NCBI RefSeq assembly: GCF_029893585.1
Contig: NZ_JARXYX010000015.1
Span: 62,001-126,000 of the forward strand
DNA length: 64,000 nt
From: Streptomyces sp. LBL
GTDB taxonomy: Bacteria; Actinomycetota; Actinomycetes; Streptomycetales; Streptomycetaceae
Direction: 5' to 3'
Position numbers and translations under genes: made by a program. The notes under the pieces are model-generated. The model was not told the DNA's origin, did not search any database, and worked only from the letters and a program-made list of their open reading frames with translations. Of this stretch, positions 50,613 to 59,647 are shown piece after piece. How positions within the stretch are numbered: position 1 is the first letter of the stretch; every line of letters starts with the position of its first letter.

Positions 50613-52349
50613 ATGAACAGCTGGATCACGGACTGGCAGCGCAGCGAGCGTCTGCCTCACTACACCCGCGCCAACGCGGGCGAGACGCTCCCCGAGCCGT
50701 GCAGCCCGCTGGGCTGGTCCCTGGTGTGGGGGCGCGGCCTGCACGGCTGGCGCAACGGTTTCGTCGGCTTCGGCGTCTACCGCGAGGAGGAAGTGGCCGG
50801 CCCCCGTCCCCCGTTCGTCGGGATGTTCGGCGGCTACTTCTACCTCAACCTCTCCCACATGCGGCTGTTCGGGATCCGCATGGGGCAGACCGCCGACCAG
50901 ATCGACACGGCGTTCGTCGGCCGGCGCTCCGACACCCCGGTGTACGTGGCGCACCCGGAGGACGAGGACGCGGAACTCACGGCCAAGGCCGGGGCGACGG
51001 TCCAGCGGATGCTGGGACAGACCGACTTCCCCGAAGCCGACGCCGACCAGGAGCGGCTGCGCCGCATCCGCCGCGCGCGGCCCGACCTGGCGCGGCTGTC
51101 CGACGCGGAGCTGGTGGCGCACGCACGCTCGCTCCTCGACGACGTGGAGATCACCTTCCAGCGCCATGTCGAGTCGTCACTGCCCGCCTCCGTGGGACCG
51201 GCGATCCTCGGTCCGCTGTGCGCGGGCCTGGACCGCCCCGGCGCCCTGCTGGACCTCATCGGCGGACTCGGTGACGTCGACTCCGCCTCCCCCTCGACCG
51301 GGCTGTGGACGCTGTCCCGGCAGGTGGTGGCCTCGGCCGAACTGACCGCGCTGTTCGACCAGGGGCCGGCCGCGGTGGAGCGGGCCCTCGACGGGGCGGG
51401 TGGGGACGTGAAGGCGTTCCGTGACTCCTTCGAGGAGTTCCTGGCCGCCTCCGGCGACCGCGGCCCCAACGAGTGGGACATCCACGCGCTGTCCTGGGAG
51501 GCCTCGCCCGTCCAGGCGCTGGCCCTGGTCGACCGGATCCGGCACAGCGCCGACGACGACTCCCCCGCCGAGCGCCACCGCCGGCTCGCCGAGCGCCGCA
51601 CGACGGCCGCTGCGGAGATCCGGGCGGCGCTCCCGGAGGACGTGCGGCCGGTGTTCGATGCCGGGATGCACGCCGCCCAGGTGTGGATCCCGGCCCGCGA
51701 GCGGACCAAGGCCAACTGCGTGTCCGTCATCAACGAGATCCGGATGGCGGTACGGGAGCTGGGCCGCCGTGGGGTCGAGGCGGGGCTCTTCGCGGAGCCC
51801 GAGGACGTGATGATGCTGCTGGACACCGAGCTCGACGACTATGTCGCCGACCCGGGCGGCTTCGGGCCCGTCATCGCCCAGCGGCTCGTGGAGTACGCCG
51901 GTCTGCGCGAGCTGGAACCGCCGTTCTTCGTCGCGGCGGACGCACAGACCGAGATCGACGCCTGGCCGCGACGCAGCGAGGACGGAATCGCTGCCGCCGC
52001 GCAGAGCGATGTGCTGACGGGCGTCGGCGGCAGCCAGGGCATCTACACCGGCAGGGTACGGGTGGTCTCCGACCCGGCCTCGTGCGAGGCGCTGGAGCCG
52101 GGCGAGGTGTTGGTGGCGCCGATCACGGACGCCGCCTGGACCCCTCTGTTCCTGGTCGCCGGAGCGGCCGTCGTGGATGTGGGCGCGCTCAACAGCCACG
52201 CCGTCGTGGTCTGCCGCGAGCTCGGCATTCCGGCCGTCATCTCGGTCGAAGGCGGTACGCGGCGGCTGCGGGACGGCATGGTGATCACGGTCGACGGCAC
52301 CAAGGGCACGATCACCGTGGACAGCGTCCCGGCGCCACTCGGCGTCTGA
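50613..52349 (+). CDS. Stand-alone PEP-synthase-type swivelling-His protein
   Basis: 578 residues. The C-terminal 90 residues are a PEP-utilising mobile domain with VDVGALNSHAVVVCRELGIP (phospho-acceptor H529) and DGMVITVDGTKGTITV. The first 470 residues resemble the central, substrate-side part of PEP-synthase relatives (GRGLHGWRNGFVGFGVYREE; ARERTKANCVSVINEIRMAV). There is no ATP-grasp and no PEP barrel. The same layout is known for subunit 1 of phenylphosphate synthase, which phosphorylates phenol with help from a separate ATP-grasp subunit, and for parts of rifampin phosphotransferase. A role in phosphorylating the hydroxylated substrate is plausible but unproven. Confidence 0.8.
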   Translation: MNSWITDWQRSERLPHYTRANAGETLPEPCSPLGWSLVWGRGLHGWRNGFVGFGVYREEEVAGPRPPFVGMFGGYFYLNLSHMRLFGIRMGQTADQIDTAFVGRRSDTPVYVAHPEDEDAELTAKAGATVQRMLGQTDFPEADADQERLRRIRRARPDLARLSDAELVAHARSLLDDVEITFQRHVESSLPASVGPAILGPLCAGLDRPGALLDLIGGLGDVDSASPSTGLWTLSRQVVASAELTALFDQGPAAVERALDGAGGDVKAFRDSFEEFLAASGDRGPNEWDIHALSWEASPVQALALVDRIRHSADDDSPAERHRRLAERRTTAAAEIRAALPEDVRPVFDAGMHAAQVWIPARERTKANCVSVINEIRMAVRELGRRGVEAGLFAEPEDVMMLLDTELDDYVADPGGFGPVIAQRLVEYAGLRELEPPFFVAADAQTEIDAWPRRSEDGIAAAAQSDVLTGVGGSQGIYTGRVRVVSDPASCEALEPGEVLVAPITDAAWTPLFLVAGAAVVDVGALNSHAVVVCRELGIPAVISVEGGTRRLRDGMVITVDGTKGTITVDSVPAPLGV

Positions 52350-52435
52350 ACGGCCCGCGGGCCCGTCGTTCCTTCCTGACAGAGAGCGACGGGCCCACGG
52401 GCATGAGCGTGGACATGAGTGTGGAAAGGACCACC

Positions 52436-52750
52436 GTGGCAGAGGAAATCATCGTCGCCGGCTGGATGGACTACGAGCCCGCGGATCGGGACACGATGCT
52501 CAGGCACCTCCTCGAGGTCGGGAAGCGCACCCGTGCGGAGGAGCCAGGCTGCCTGGACTACGCCATGACGGCGGACCCCACTGACGGACGCCGGATCCGG
52601 GTCTACGAGCGATGGGTGTCCCAGGAGGCCCTGGACGAGCACTTCACCACGGCGCACATCAGGGAGTTCCGGGCGGTCACGTCCGCGCCGGCCCGGGTGG
52701 GGGCTTCCCTCAAGACCTTCAGCGTCGCGGTGGCTCGTTCCCTGCGATAG
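52436..52750 (+). CDS. ABM-domain (antibiotic biosynthesis monooxygenase) protein
   Basis: 104 residues, dimeric ferredoxin-like fold: IIVAGWMDYEPADRDTMLRH, TRAEEPGCLDYAMTADPTDG and VYERWVSQEALDEHFTTAHI. Members include cofactor-free monooxygenases and accessory proteins. GTG 52436 is preceded by AAAGGA at five bases; upstream ATGs at 52403 and 52415 lack a ribosome site. Last gene of the Rieske-led run. Confidence 0.85.
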   Translation: MAEEIIVAGWMDYEPADRDTMLRHLLEVGKRTRAEEPGCLDYAMTADPTDGRRIRVYERWVSQEALDEHFTTAHIREFRAVTSAPARVGASLKTFSVAVARSLR

Positions 52751-52892
52751 ACGCCTCTGGAAATTTTTCTCAAAACGGCGGAACAAACGCATTCAAGGAC
52801 AAAGTTCTAATATCTACATGAGAGCGAACATTCCCGTCTAACGATGAGCGACCGGACGGGCCGTCGGCGCCGCGATGAGAGAAGTGATCCGC

Positions 52893-53724
52893 ATGGGCAT
52901 GGTGGGGGATTCCATCGGTCCCTCACGCGCCCGTGAGCGGTTCCTGGAAGAGGGGCTGGTCGAGGGGGGCGTACGGGAGCCGATTCTGAGTTCCTGGCAG
53001 CGCTCCGCGCTGCTGGGTCTCTCGCCCGACCAGTCCGAGCTCCCCTACCGCGAGGACATCGATCTGGACGGCCGGCTCGTGCACGCGGCCAAACCGGTGC
53101 TCGACTGGCTGCAGTCCCGGTTCGCGGGCCGCCGCATGAACGTGGCTCTGGCCGACGCCAACGGGACCGTGTTGCAGCGTCGCTTCGGCATGGCGTCCAT
53201 GGTCAGGCACCTCCCCCCCCTTCCAGGTCATTCCGGGGTTCGTGTTCGCCGAGGAGGTCGCCGGAACCAACGGCATCGGTATCGCACGCGCGGAACGACG
53301 GCTGTGTCACGTGTTCGGCGCCGAGCACTTCGCGGAGCGCTCACAGTCGAATGCCTGCTCGGCGATCCCCGTGCATGACCTGCTCAGCGGAGCTGTCGAG
53401 GGCATCCTCTCCCTCGGATGCTCGCGAACCGACGCGGATCCGACGATGGACACCGTGATACGCGAGGCGGCCAACGCCATCGAACGGCGACTCCTGGCGG
53501 AGAGCTCGGCCCGGGAGCGCGGCCTGCTGAGCGCCTATCTCGACGCCAGGCACCGTGGGCCGGCCGGGGCGGCGACGGGCGGGGACGGGCAGCTGATCCC
53601 GGTGGACGAACTGATGCACAGCGGTCTCGACCAGCACGATCGGACGATCCTCAAGGAGAAGGCCGCCGAGCTGATCTCCTCGGCCCAGCGGGCCGGCGTC
53701 GAGGTGCCCCTCTCCCACGGCTGA
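52893..53724 (+). pseudogene. AcoR-like GAF regulator with a frameshift and a nonsense codon
   Basis: The N-terminus REPILSSWQRSALLGLSPDQ and NVALADANGTVLQRRFGMAS is that of AcoR/sigma-54-activator-like GAF proteins. At 53213-53220 there are eight Cs; with seven, the frame would read VRHLPPFQVIPGFVFAEEVA and continue into GTNGIGIARAERRLCHVFGA. Translation in the second frame then meets TGA at 53722 inside LSHG-stop-RVVLL, where family members read on. The 3' portion (HTH end) is missing: the frame runs into a sugar-binding protein. GAGAGAAG precedes ATG 52893; ATG 52875 is the alternative. AcoR proteins control acetoin-type 2-oxoacid dehydrogenases, like the one at 44-47.5 kb. Confidence 0.78.
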
Positions 53725-53748
53725 CGGGTCGTCCTGCTGAGCCATGTC

Positions 53749-54921
53749 ATGACGAACGCCTCCGGGGTGGAGGGCGTCGCCGTCGAGGCGGTCCTCCCCG
53801 ACGACTCGGCGGGGCAACCGCCCGCCGTACCTGCGCACCCGTCGGGTGCGCCGCTCGGCCGCAGTGCACCGGAAGACGGGAGACCTGCCGTCCTGCCACC
53901 CGGGCCCCCCGGCGACGGGATGCCCATCCGGGCCGCCGCCGAGGCGGAGAAGGTGGACGTCTCCTGGAACGGCCCCACCACCGGACCCGCGGCCGTGCCG
54001 GGCAAGACGCTCGTCTACGTCGCGCAGACCATGACCAACCCCGGAGTCGCGGGCGTCGCGAACGGCCTGCGGGAGGCCGCGAAGGTGATCGGCTGGAAGG
54101 TCAGGGTCATCGACGGGCAGGGCACGCCCGCCGGCATCCAGGCGGCCCTGAGCCAGGCGGTCGGCGTCAAGCCCTCCGGCATCGTCCTCGGCGGCTTCGA
54201 TCCCCGTGCGACGTCGGCGCAGGTCGCGCGGGCGAACGCGGAGGGTATCCCGCTCGTCGGCTGGCATGCGGTCGACTCCCCCGGACCGAGCAAGCACCCC
54301 GACCTCTTCACCAACGTCACGACCCAGGTCGAGGACGTCGCGGACATCAGCGCCGACTGGATCATCGCGCACTCCGACGGCCGGGCCGGTGTCGTCGTGT
54401 TCACCGATGCCTCGATCCCCTTCGCCAGGAACAAGTCCCAACTGATCGAGAAACGCCTGGCCACCTGTGCCGACGTGCGTCTTCTGGCGTCCGAGAACAT
54501 CCCCATCCCGGACGCGGGCAGCCGCACTCCCCAGGAGGTCTCCTCCCTCCTGTCCCGCTTCCGCGGCAGGTGGACGTATTCCGTCGCCATCAACGACCTG
54601 TACTTCGCCGACGCCGCGCCCGCCCTGCGCGAGGCCGGCCGGAAGGGCTCCGGCCCCCCTTTCAACATCGGTGCCGGGGACGGCGATCCGTCCGCCTTCC
54701 AGCGCATCAACAGCAGGCAGTACCAGGCCGCCACCGTCCCGGAGCCGCTCACCGAGCAGGGCTGGCAGATCGTCGACGAGTTCGACCGGGCCTTCGCCGG
54801 CCGGTCCGCCAGCGCATACGTCGCTCCGGTCCACATCTCCACGGCCGGCAACAGCAGCGGAGCGAGGGCCTGGGACCCTCCCGGCTACCGCGAGGCGTAC
54901 CGCAAGATCTGGGGCAGGTGA
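53749..54921 (+). pseudogene. Headless sugar-binding protein fused to regulator sequence
   Basis: 390 codons in the same frame as the regulator. The first about 60 (SGVEGVAVEAVLPDDSAGQP and a Pro-rich stretch) continue the regulator or are junction sequence. From about 53930 it is a type-1 periplasmic-binding protein: SWNGPTTGPAAVPGKTLVYV, GWKVRVIDGQGTPAGIQAAL, PSGIVLGGFDPRATSAQVAR and GARAWDPPGYREAYRKIWGR. The signal peptide and lipobox are missing, so the product could not be exported. I infer a deletion joining the two genes. The intact relative is at 58442. Confidence 0.75.
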
Positions 54922-55016
54922 GAGGCGGTGCGGCAGGCGGGGAGGCTCGACCGCGTCTCCCGTTGTCTTCTCCGCGCCCTCCGCACCCCCGCCCGCCATG
55001 CCCTCCACGCTCGCAA

Positions 55017-56054
55017 TCAGCTGTACGGATCCTGGGCCAGCCGGACCAGCATCTTGCCCACGTTGCCACCGTCCAGCAGGGTCAGCAGGGCCTGAACCGC
55101 GCTGTCGAGACCGTCGGTCACCGTCTCGCGGGCGGTGACGCGGCCCGAGCGCAGCCAGTCGGCGACCCGGCTCTCGAACTGTGGCCGTAGGTCGTCGTGG
55201 TCGCGGACGATGAAGCCGCGCAGGGTGAGCCGTTTGAGGACCGCCTGGATCAGCTGGTTGATGTCGGTGGACCGCCGCTCGCCCCCGAACTGCGACATCA
55301 TGCCGCACAGGGCGATACGGCCGCCCGTCCGCAACGCGTGCAGGGCGGCGGCGAGTTGCTCTCCGCCGACGTTGTCGAAGTAGACGTCGATGCCGTCGGG
55401 GGCCAGCCGGGCCAGGGCCTCACGCACCGGCTCGGCGCGGTAGTCGGCGGCTTCGTCGTAGCCGAACTCCTTGACCAGCAGAGCGCACTTGTCCGGCCCA
55501 CCGGCGGTTCCGACGACGCGCTCCGCGCCCAGCAGCCGGGCGAACTGTCCGGCGGCGCTGCCCACGGCTCCGGCCGCCGCCGACACGAAGACGGTGTCGC
55601 CGGGACGCACCTCGGCGATCCGCACGAGCCCGACGTAGGCGGTGAAGCCGGTCTGTCCGAGCAGCCCCAACCAGGTGGGCAGCGGGGCGAGTCGGGGGTC
55701 GACACGGCCGGCGGCATCGGTGTCCGCGGGGTCGAGCACGGCCCACTCCCGCCAGCCGAGCTGGTGGCGCAGGAAGGTGCCCGGTGGTACGGAGGGGCAG
55801 CGGCTCTCCTCGACGACGCCGAGGGCCCGGCCGTCCAGCGGCGATCCGGGGGTGAAGTTGTGCGTGTAGTGCTTCTCGGTGCTCTCCAGCCGCCCGCGCA
55901 TCGACGGGTCGACGCTCATGTAGAGGTTGCGGACGAGCAGCCGGCCTTCGCCGAGCGGCGGGAGCGGGCGTTCCTCGACGGTGAAGTCGCGGAGCGCCGG
56001 CGCTCCTTGCGGCCGGCGCACCAGGCAGACCACCCGGGTGGTGCGGGGCGACAC
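55017..56054 (-). CDS. MDR-family NADP-dependent oxidoreductase (zinc-free)
   Basis: 345 residues. NADPH motif DTVFVSAAAGAVGSAAGQFA near 155; MSVDPSMRGRL and FDNVGGEQLAAALHAL are typical of the prostaglandin reductase/curA-like enone reductases. It lacks zinc ligands. It reduces alpha,beta-unsaturated ketones with NADPH. GTG 56054; its GGAGGAG contains the stop of the 72-aa gene, so it is coupled to the Rieske/ferredoxin operon. Confidence 0.9.
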   Translation of the reverse strand: MSPRTTRVVCLVRRPQGAPALRDFTVEERPLPPLGEGRLLVRNLYMSVDPSMRGRLESTEKHYTHNFTPGSPLDGRALGVVEESRCPSVPPGTFLRHQLGWREWAVLDPADTDAAGRVDPRLAPLPTWLGLLGQTGFTAYVGLVRIAEVRPGDTVFVSAAAGAVGSAAGQFARLLGAERVVGTAGGPDKCALLVKEFGYDEAADYRAEPVREALARLAPDGIDVYFDNVGGEQLAAALHALRTGGRIALCGMMSQFGGERRSTDINQLIQAVLKRLTLRGFIVRDHDDLRPQFESRVADWLRSGRVTARETVTDGLDSAVQALLTLLDGGNVGKMLVRLAQDPYS

Positions 56055-56058
56055 CGGC

Positions 56059-56277
56059 TCACTCCTCCGGCTGCCGGCCGCCGCGCCGTCGGGCGAGGCG
56101 GCCCACCCAGCCGGCCAGCTGGAGGTCGGCGTGGCGCAGTTCGCCGGACTGCCAGCGGGCCTGGAAGTCGAAGATGCCCTGCGCCCCGGTCCTGGGGTCG
56201 GTCACCTCCACCAGCCCGTCCTCCGTGAGCCGGTACACCTGTCCGGTCAGCGGATGGGTCACTTGCTTGGCGTTCAC
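56059..56277 (-). CDS. Small Rieske-operon protein
   Basis: 72 residues: HPLTGQVYRLTEDGLVEVTD, then GIFDFQARWQSGELRHADLQ and a basic tail. It looks like a small beta-strand domain of the kind found between oxygenase and reductase genes. GTG 56277 has CAGGAG that overlaps the ferredoxin stop (TGA). I do not recognise a characterised family; an accessory role in the oxygenase system is inferred from context only. Confidence 0.65.
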   Translation of the reverse strand: MNAKQVTHPLTGQVYRLTEDGLVEVTDPRTGAQGIFDFQARWQSGELRHADLQLAGWVGRLARRRGGRQPEE

Positions 56278-56280
56278 GGC

Positions 56281-56601
56281 TCACTCCTGCGGTCTGCGGC
56301 GTACGCCGCGCTTGGTCACGGTCACCGGGCCCTCGACCCGGAGCCGGCAGGCGAGCCGGGTCAGGCCGTCCACCGGTCTGCGCAGGGCCTCGATGCCCTC
56401 GCGCTCCAGCGGGCCCACGGGAGAACAGTTCTCGGCGCCCTCCTCGACCTGGACGAAGCAGGTACGGCAGGTGGCCTTGCCGCCGCAGACGGTGGGCCAG
56501 CGGTAGCCGAGCCGCTGGGCGGCGCTGAACAGGTCCTCGCCGTCCCGCACCGCCAGCTCGACACCCAGGGGCCGGACCGCGACCCGGTGGGTCACGGTCA
56601 C
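56281..56601 (-). CDS. [2Fe-2S] plant-type ferredoxin
   Basis: 106 residues. Cluster ligands are VCGGKATCRTCFVQ (C-x5-C-x2-C) and the last Cys in LTRLACRLRV. It carries electrons to the Rieske oxygenase made by the gene before it. GTG 56601 overlaps the Rieske stop (GTGA). The reductase that feeds it is not in the operon. Confidence 0.9.
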   Translation of the reverse strand: MTVTHRVAVRPLGVELAVRDGEDLFSAAQRLGYRWPTVCGGKATCRTCFVQVEEGAENCSPVGPLEREGIEALRRPVDGLTRLACRLRVEGPVTVTKRGVRRRPQE

Positions 56602-58004
56602 CGGTTCATCCACCGGTCGAGCGTCTGGTTGAAGTGGCGGATGCGGCTCTCCTGGTAGTTGGCCAGGGTGATGCCCGGCTTGCGCATCGTCTTCAGGCCC
56701 TGCTGGACGTACGGGAGGTTCTCGCAGTCCTGGTCGAAGACGGGCCCGAGCACACCGAGTTCCGGGATGTCCGCGAAGAGCATGTCGTCCGGCACCCAGC
56801 GGATCCTGACGGGCGGCGGCATCTCGCCGGCCTGCTTCGGAGCCGACATGAAGATGATCTCGGCGGTGCAGGAGTCGGGGTCGAGGCCATTCGGCCTGAA
56901 CCGGTAGATGATGTTGGACTTGGCGCCGCCCCAGGGATTGAAGTTGGGGAACAGCAGATAGTTGATGGCGTCCAGCAGTTCGGTGTCGGCGGTCTGCGAG
57001 AAGTCCTGCTGCGAGGTGGCCGCCAGTTGTGCGCGCATCCGCTCGGCGAGGACCTGGCGGGCGGTGCCGCCGGGCGGGATCGCGGGTATCTCGTCCCCCT
57101 CCCGCATCACCAGGTCGCGGCCCTGGGCGGCCGCGTAGAAGGCACGCGAGTCGTAGAACGTCTCCAGGACGTCCTCCTCCGTGACCGAGTCGGCCACGTG
57201 CGGGCTGGGGGCGCCCTGGATGTTGATCATGCGGTTCCAGTGCGGCTGGTCCGCCATGACGTCGTACTGGGAGTTGGCGTCGGCGAGCCACGGCAGCATC
57301 TGCGGGTGTGTGGCGATCACGTGGAAGGACTCGATGAACGCGTCCTGGGCGATCTTCCAGTTGCAGGGCAGCACCTTGGCGATGTGCAGCGACTTGTAGC
57401 GGTCCTGCAGCGGCCAGATGTAGTAGTCGTCGAACGTTCCGCGGTAGGTCTCGAAGGGCTCCGCGTACGGGTCCATGGTGATGAAGACGAAGCCGCGCCA
57501 GGTGGCCACCCTGGCCTCCGGCAGAGCGAACTTCTCCGGGGCGACGTGGGGAAAGTCCCAGGCGCAGGGCGGGGTCTGCAGGGTTCCGTCGAGGTTCCAG
57601 GCGAAGCCGTGGAACGGGCAGCGGAACTCGCCGACGTTGCCGCCGCCGGTGCGCAGTTTGCGGCCGCGGTGCAGGCACGCGTTGATGTACGCCCGGATCT
57701 CGTCCGGTGCCGTGCGCACGATGATCAGTGAGTCGTCGCCGATCTCGTAGATCTCGTGGTCTCCGACCTCGGGGATCTCGCTCTCCAGGCAGGCGAACTG
57801 CCAGACACGGCGCCACACCTGGCGCATCTCGCGCTCAGCCCATTCCCGGGAGGTGAAGCGGGTCGTGTCGATGTCCTCGCTGCCGAGGTGGTCGTTGTGG
57901 ACGTGCCTGAGAGCGGCGGGAACCGGCCGGCTGTCCCGGTCGAGGTAGTCCTGGACGCTGGGCCCCGGGCACCGCGCCGTGCCCCACTCCGACGTGTCGT
58001 CCAT
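56598..58004 (-). CDS. Rieske non-haem iron oxygenase, alpha subunit (second)
   Basis: 468 residues. Rieske site C110-L-H112 ... C129-P-F-H132; iron-site helix DAFIESFHVIATHPQMLPWL. It belongs to the larger alpha-subunit group that acts on bulky aromatic or terpenoid-like substrates without a beta subunit; none is encoded here. GAGGAGAGA precedes ATG 58004. It leads an operon with ferredoxin, the 72-aa protein and the MDR reductase. It shares little sequence with the first Rieske protein. Confidence 0.92.
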   Translation of the reverse strand: MDDTSEWGTARCPGPSVQDYLDRDSRPVPAALRHVHNDHLGSEDIDTTRFTSREWAEREMRQVWRRVWQFACLESEIPEVGDHEIYEIGDDSLIIVRTAPDEIRAYINACLHRGRKLRTGGGNVGEFRCPFHGFAWNLDGTLQTPPCAWDFPHVAPEKFALPEARVATWRGFVFITMDPYAEPFETYRGTFDDYYIWPLQDRYKSLHIAKVLPCNWKIAQDAFIESFHVIATHPQMLPWLADANSQYDVMADQPHWNRMINIQGAPSPHVADSVTEEDVLETFYDSRAFYAAAQGRDLVMREGDEIPAIPPGGTARQVLAERMRAQLAATSQQDFSQTADTELLDAINYLLFPNFNPWGGAKSNIIYRFRPNGLDPDSCTAEIIFMSAPKQAGEMPPPVRIRWVPDDMLFADIPELGVLGPVFDQDCENLPYVQQGLKTMRKPGITLANYQESRIRHFNQTLDRWMNR

Positions 58005-58441
58005 CTTCTCTCCTCATCCAGAAACTTTATAGTGAGTGTAGTTATTGGTCGCGGCGGGGAGCAAGACTCACGACATCACCGGGGCACCACAGGACCCGAA
58101 ACACCGAATACCGACATGCTCCACCTTGAATTTGTTGCGACCACCCCCTCCCCAAGGCCGACGGCGCGTGCCACACTCCCTCGCACCCGAGGCTGTAGAG
58201 CCTCACAAGTTTCTGTTCGGTTTGAGGCAAGGTCCGCCCGGTCTCCCGCCACAGCGCCGCCGATCTGCCCGACGGCCCGCGCCGTACCCCACGACGGCGA
58301 TCCGACCAACCGCTCGATCAGCTGAGTGTGCCGTCCCGGCCCGGGCGGCACAGGATCCGCCGGCACGGCACCGGTACACCGCGGACGTGGGAACGACGCG
58401 GGCCGCTGCAGTGCGGGCACACACCACGGGAGTACTCAAAG
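58005..58441. promoter_or_regulatory. Divergent control region, Rieske operon and ABC importer
   Basis: 437 bp without a gene. An AT-rich patch next to the Rieske start has TGAGTGTAGTTATT at 58033-58046, similar to half of the palindrome at 33553. A perfect dyad GAGGCT-GTAG-AGCCTC lies at 58189-58204, about mid-way. Both are candidate operators. Confidence 0.45.
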
Positions 58442-59584
58442 ATGAGTTCCAGACCCGGACGCGCGGTCCGTCGCGCGCTCACCGCGATCGTCCCCGTCAC
58501 CACCCTGCTCGCCCTGACGGCGTGCGGCGCCGAGACGACTCCGGCCGCCGATACCGCGAAGGCGGCGGCTTCGGACGCCCCCGGCCTGACCGCGGCCCGG
58601 AACGCCCTGCGGACGTACTCGCAGCGCCCGGACAAAATTCCCGTCACCCAGCCGGTGGGCAAGAAGATCCCCGCGGGCAAGAAGATCGACTTCATTCTGT
58701 GCGGCGTCCAGTCCTGCAACGACCTGGCCGATTTCTTCACCGCCGCGGCCGACCAGCTCGACTGGAAGGTCAAGCAGATCTCCACACAGGGCACCCCGGA
58801 GTCCGTCCAGGCCGCCTACGAGACGGCGCTGCGCGACAAGCCGGACGCCGTCGTCGCCTCCGGATTCCCGCGCGCGGTGTACGCCAAGCAGCTGGCGCAA
58901 CTGAAGGCAGCCGGTATCCCGGTCATCCAGTCGAACGCCGACGACGTGGTGGGCGACGGTATCGAGCTGCTGAAGAACGGGCCGAAGGAGGTCGGCGTCC
59001 AGGGCGAGATGCTCGCCTCGTGGGTGGTGTCCGACAGCGGTGCCCAGGCGGACACCGTCTACTTCGATCTGCCCGCCTACACCATCCTCAAGCCCGTCAA
59101 GGACTCCTTCGCCGCCAAGTACAAGCAGTGGTGCCCGGGCTGCGCACTGGACACCGTCGACGTGCCGATCACCTCGATCGGCAAGGACATCCCGGACCGC
59201 GTGGTGTCGTACGTCCGCTCGCACCCGAAGGTGACCCACATCGTCTTCTCGCTGGGCCTGCTCAACGTGGGCGTCCCGGCCGCGCTGAAGACCGCCGGCA
59301 TCACGGGCAAGCACATCGCCGTGAACGTCGGTGACGCGCAGAACTACCAGTACATCCACAGCGGCCTCAGCGACGGCGCGATGGCGCTGAACTCGCACGA
59401 GACCGCCTGGCTCCAGGCCGACGCGCTGGCCCGCCGCTTCACCGGCCAGTCCATGGACGTGGACCAGAAGGCGGTGCTGCCCAACATGTTGATCACCAAG
59501 GACAACCTGTCGTTCGCTCTCGGTGATTTTCCGCTCGTCAAGGACTACCAGGCGCAGTTCGAGGCGCTCTGGGGCCTGAACTGA
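58442..59584 (+). CDS. Sugar-type ABC transporter binding lipoprotein
   Basis: 380 residues. Lipoprotein signal (ALTAIVPVTTLLALTACGA, lipobox LTAC). The body is a type-1 periplasmic-binding protein: GKKIDFILCGVQSCNDLADF, WKVKQISTQGTPESVQAAYE and SWVVSDSGAQADTVYFDLPA. This family imports sugars but also aromatic and other small molecules, and in this setting may bring in the oxygenase substrate. ATG 58442 with GGGAG upstream. Followed by ATPase and permease genes. Confidence 0.9.
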   Translation: MSSRPGRAVRRALTAIVPVTTLLALTACGAETTPAADTAKAAASDAPGLTAARNALRTYSQRPDKIPVTQPVGKKIPAGKKIDFILCGVQSCNDLADFFTAAADQLDWKVKQISTQGTPESVQAAYETALRDKPDAVVASGFPRAVYAKQLAQLKAAGIPVIQSNADDVVGDGIELLKNGPKEVGVQGEMLASWVVSDSGAQADTVYFDLPAYTILKPVKDSFAAKYKQWCPGCALDTVDVPITSIGKDIPDRVVSYVRSHPKVTHIVFSLGLLNVGVPAALKTAGITGKHIAVNVGDAQNYQYIHSGLSDGAMALNSHETAWLQADALARRFTGQSMDVDQKAVLPNMLITKDNLSFALGDFPLVKDYQAQFEALWGLN

Positions 59585-59647
59585 CCGACCCGGGCCCCCG
59601 CCGCCGGCGACGTGCCGACGGCGGCGCCCTTCATGGAGGGAGCAGCA

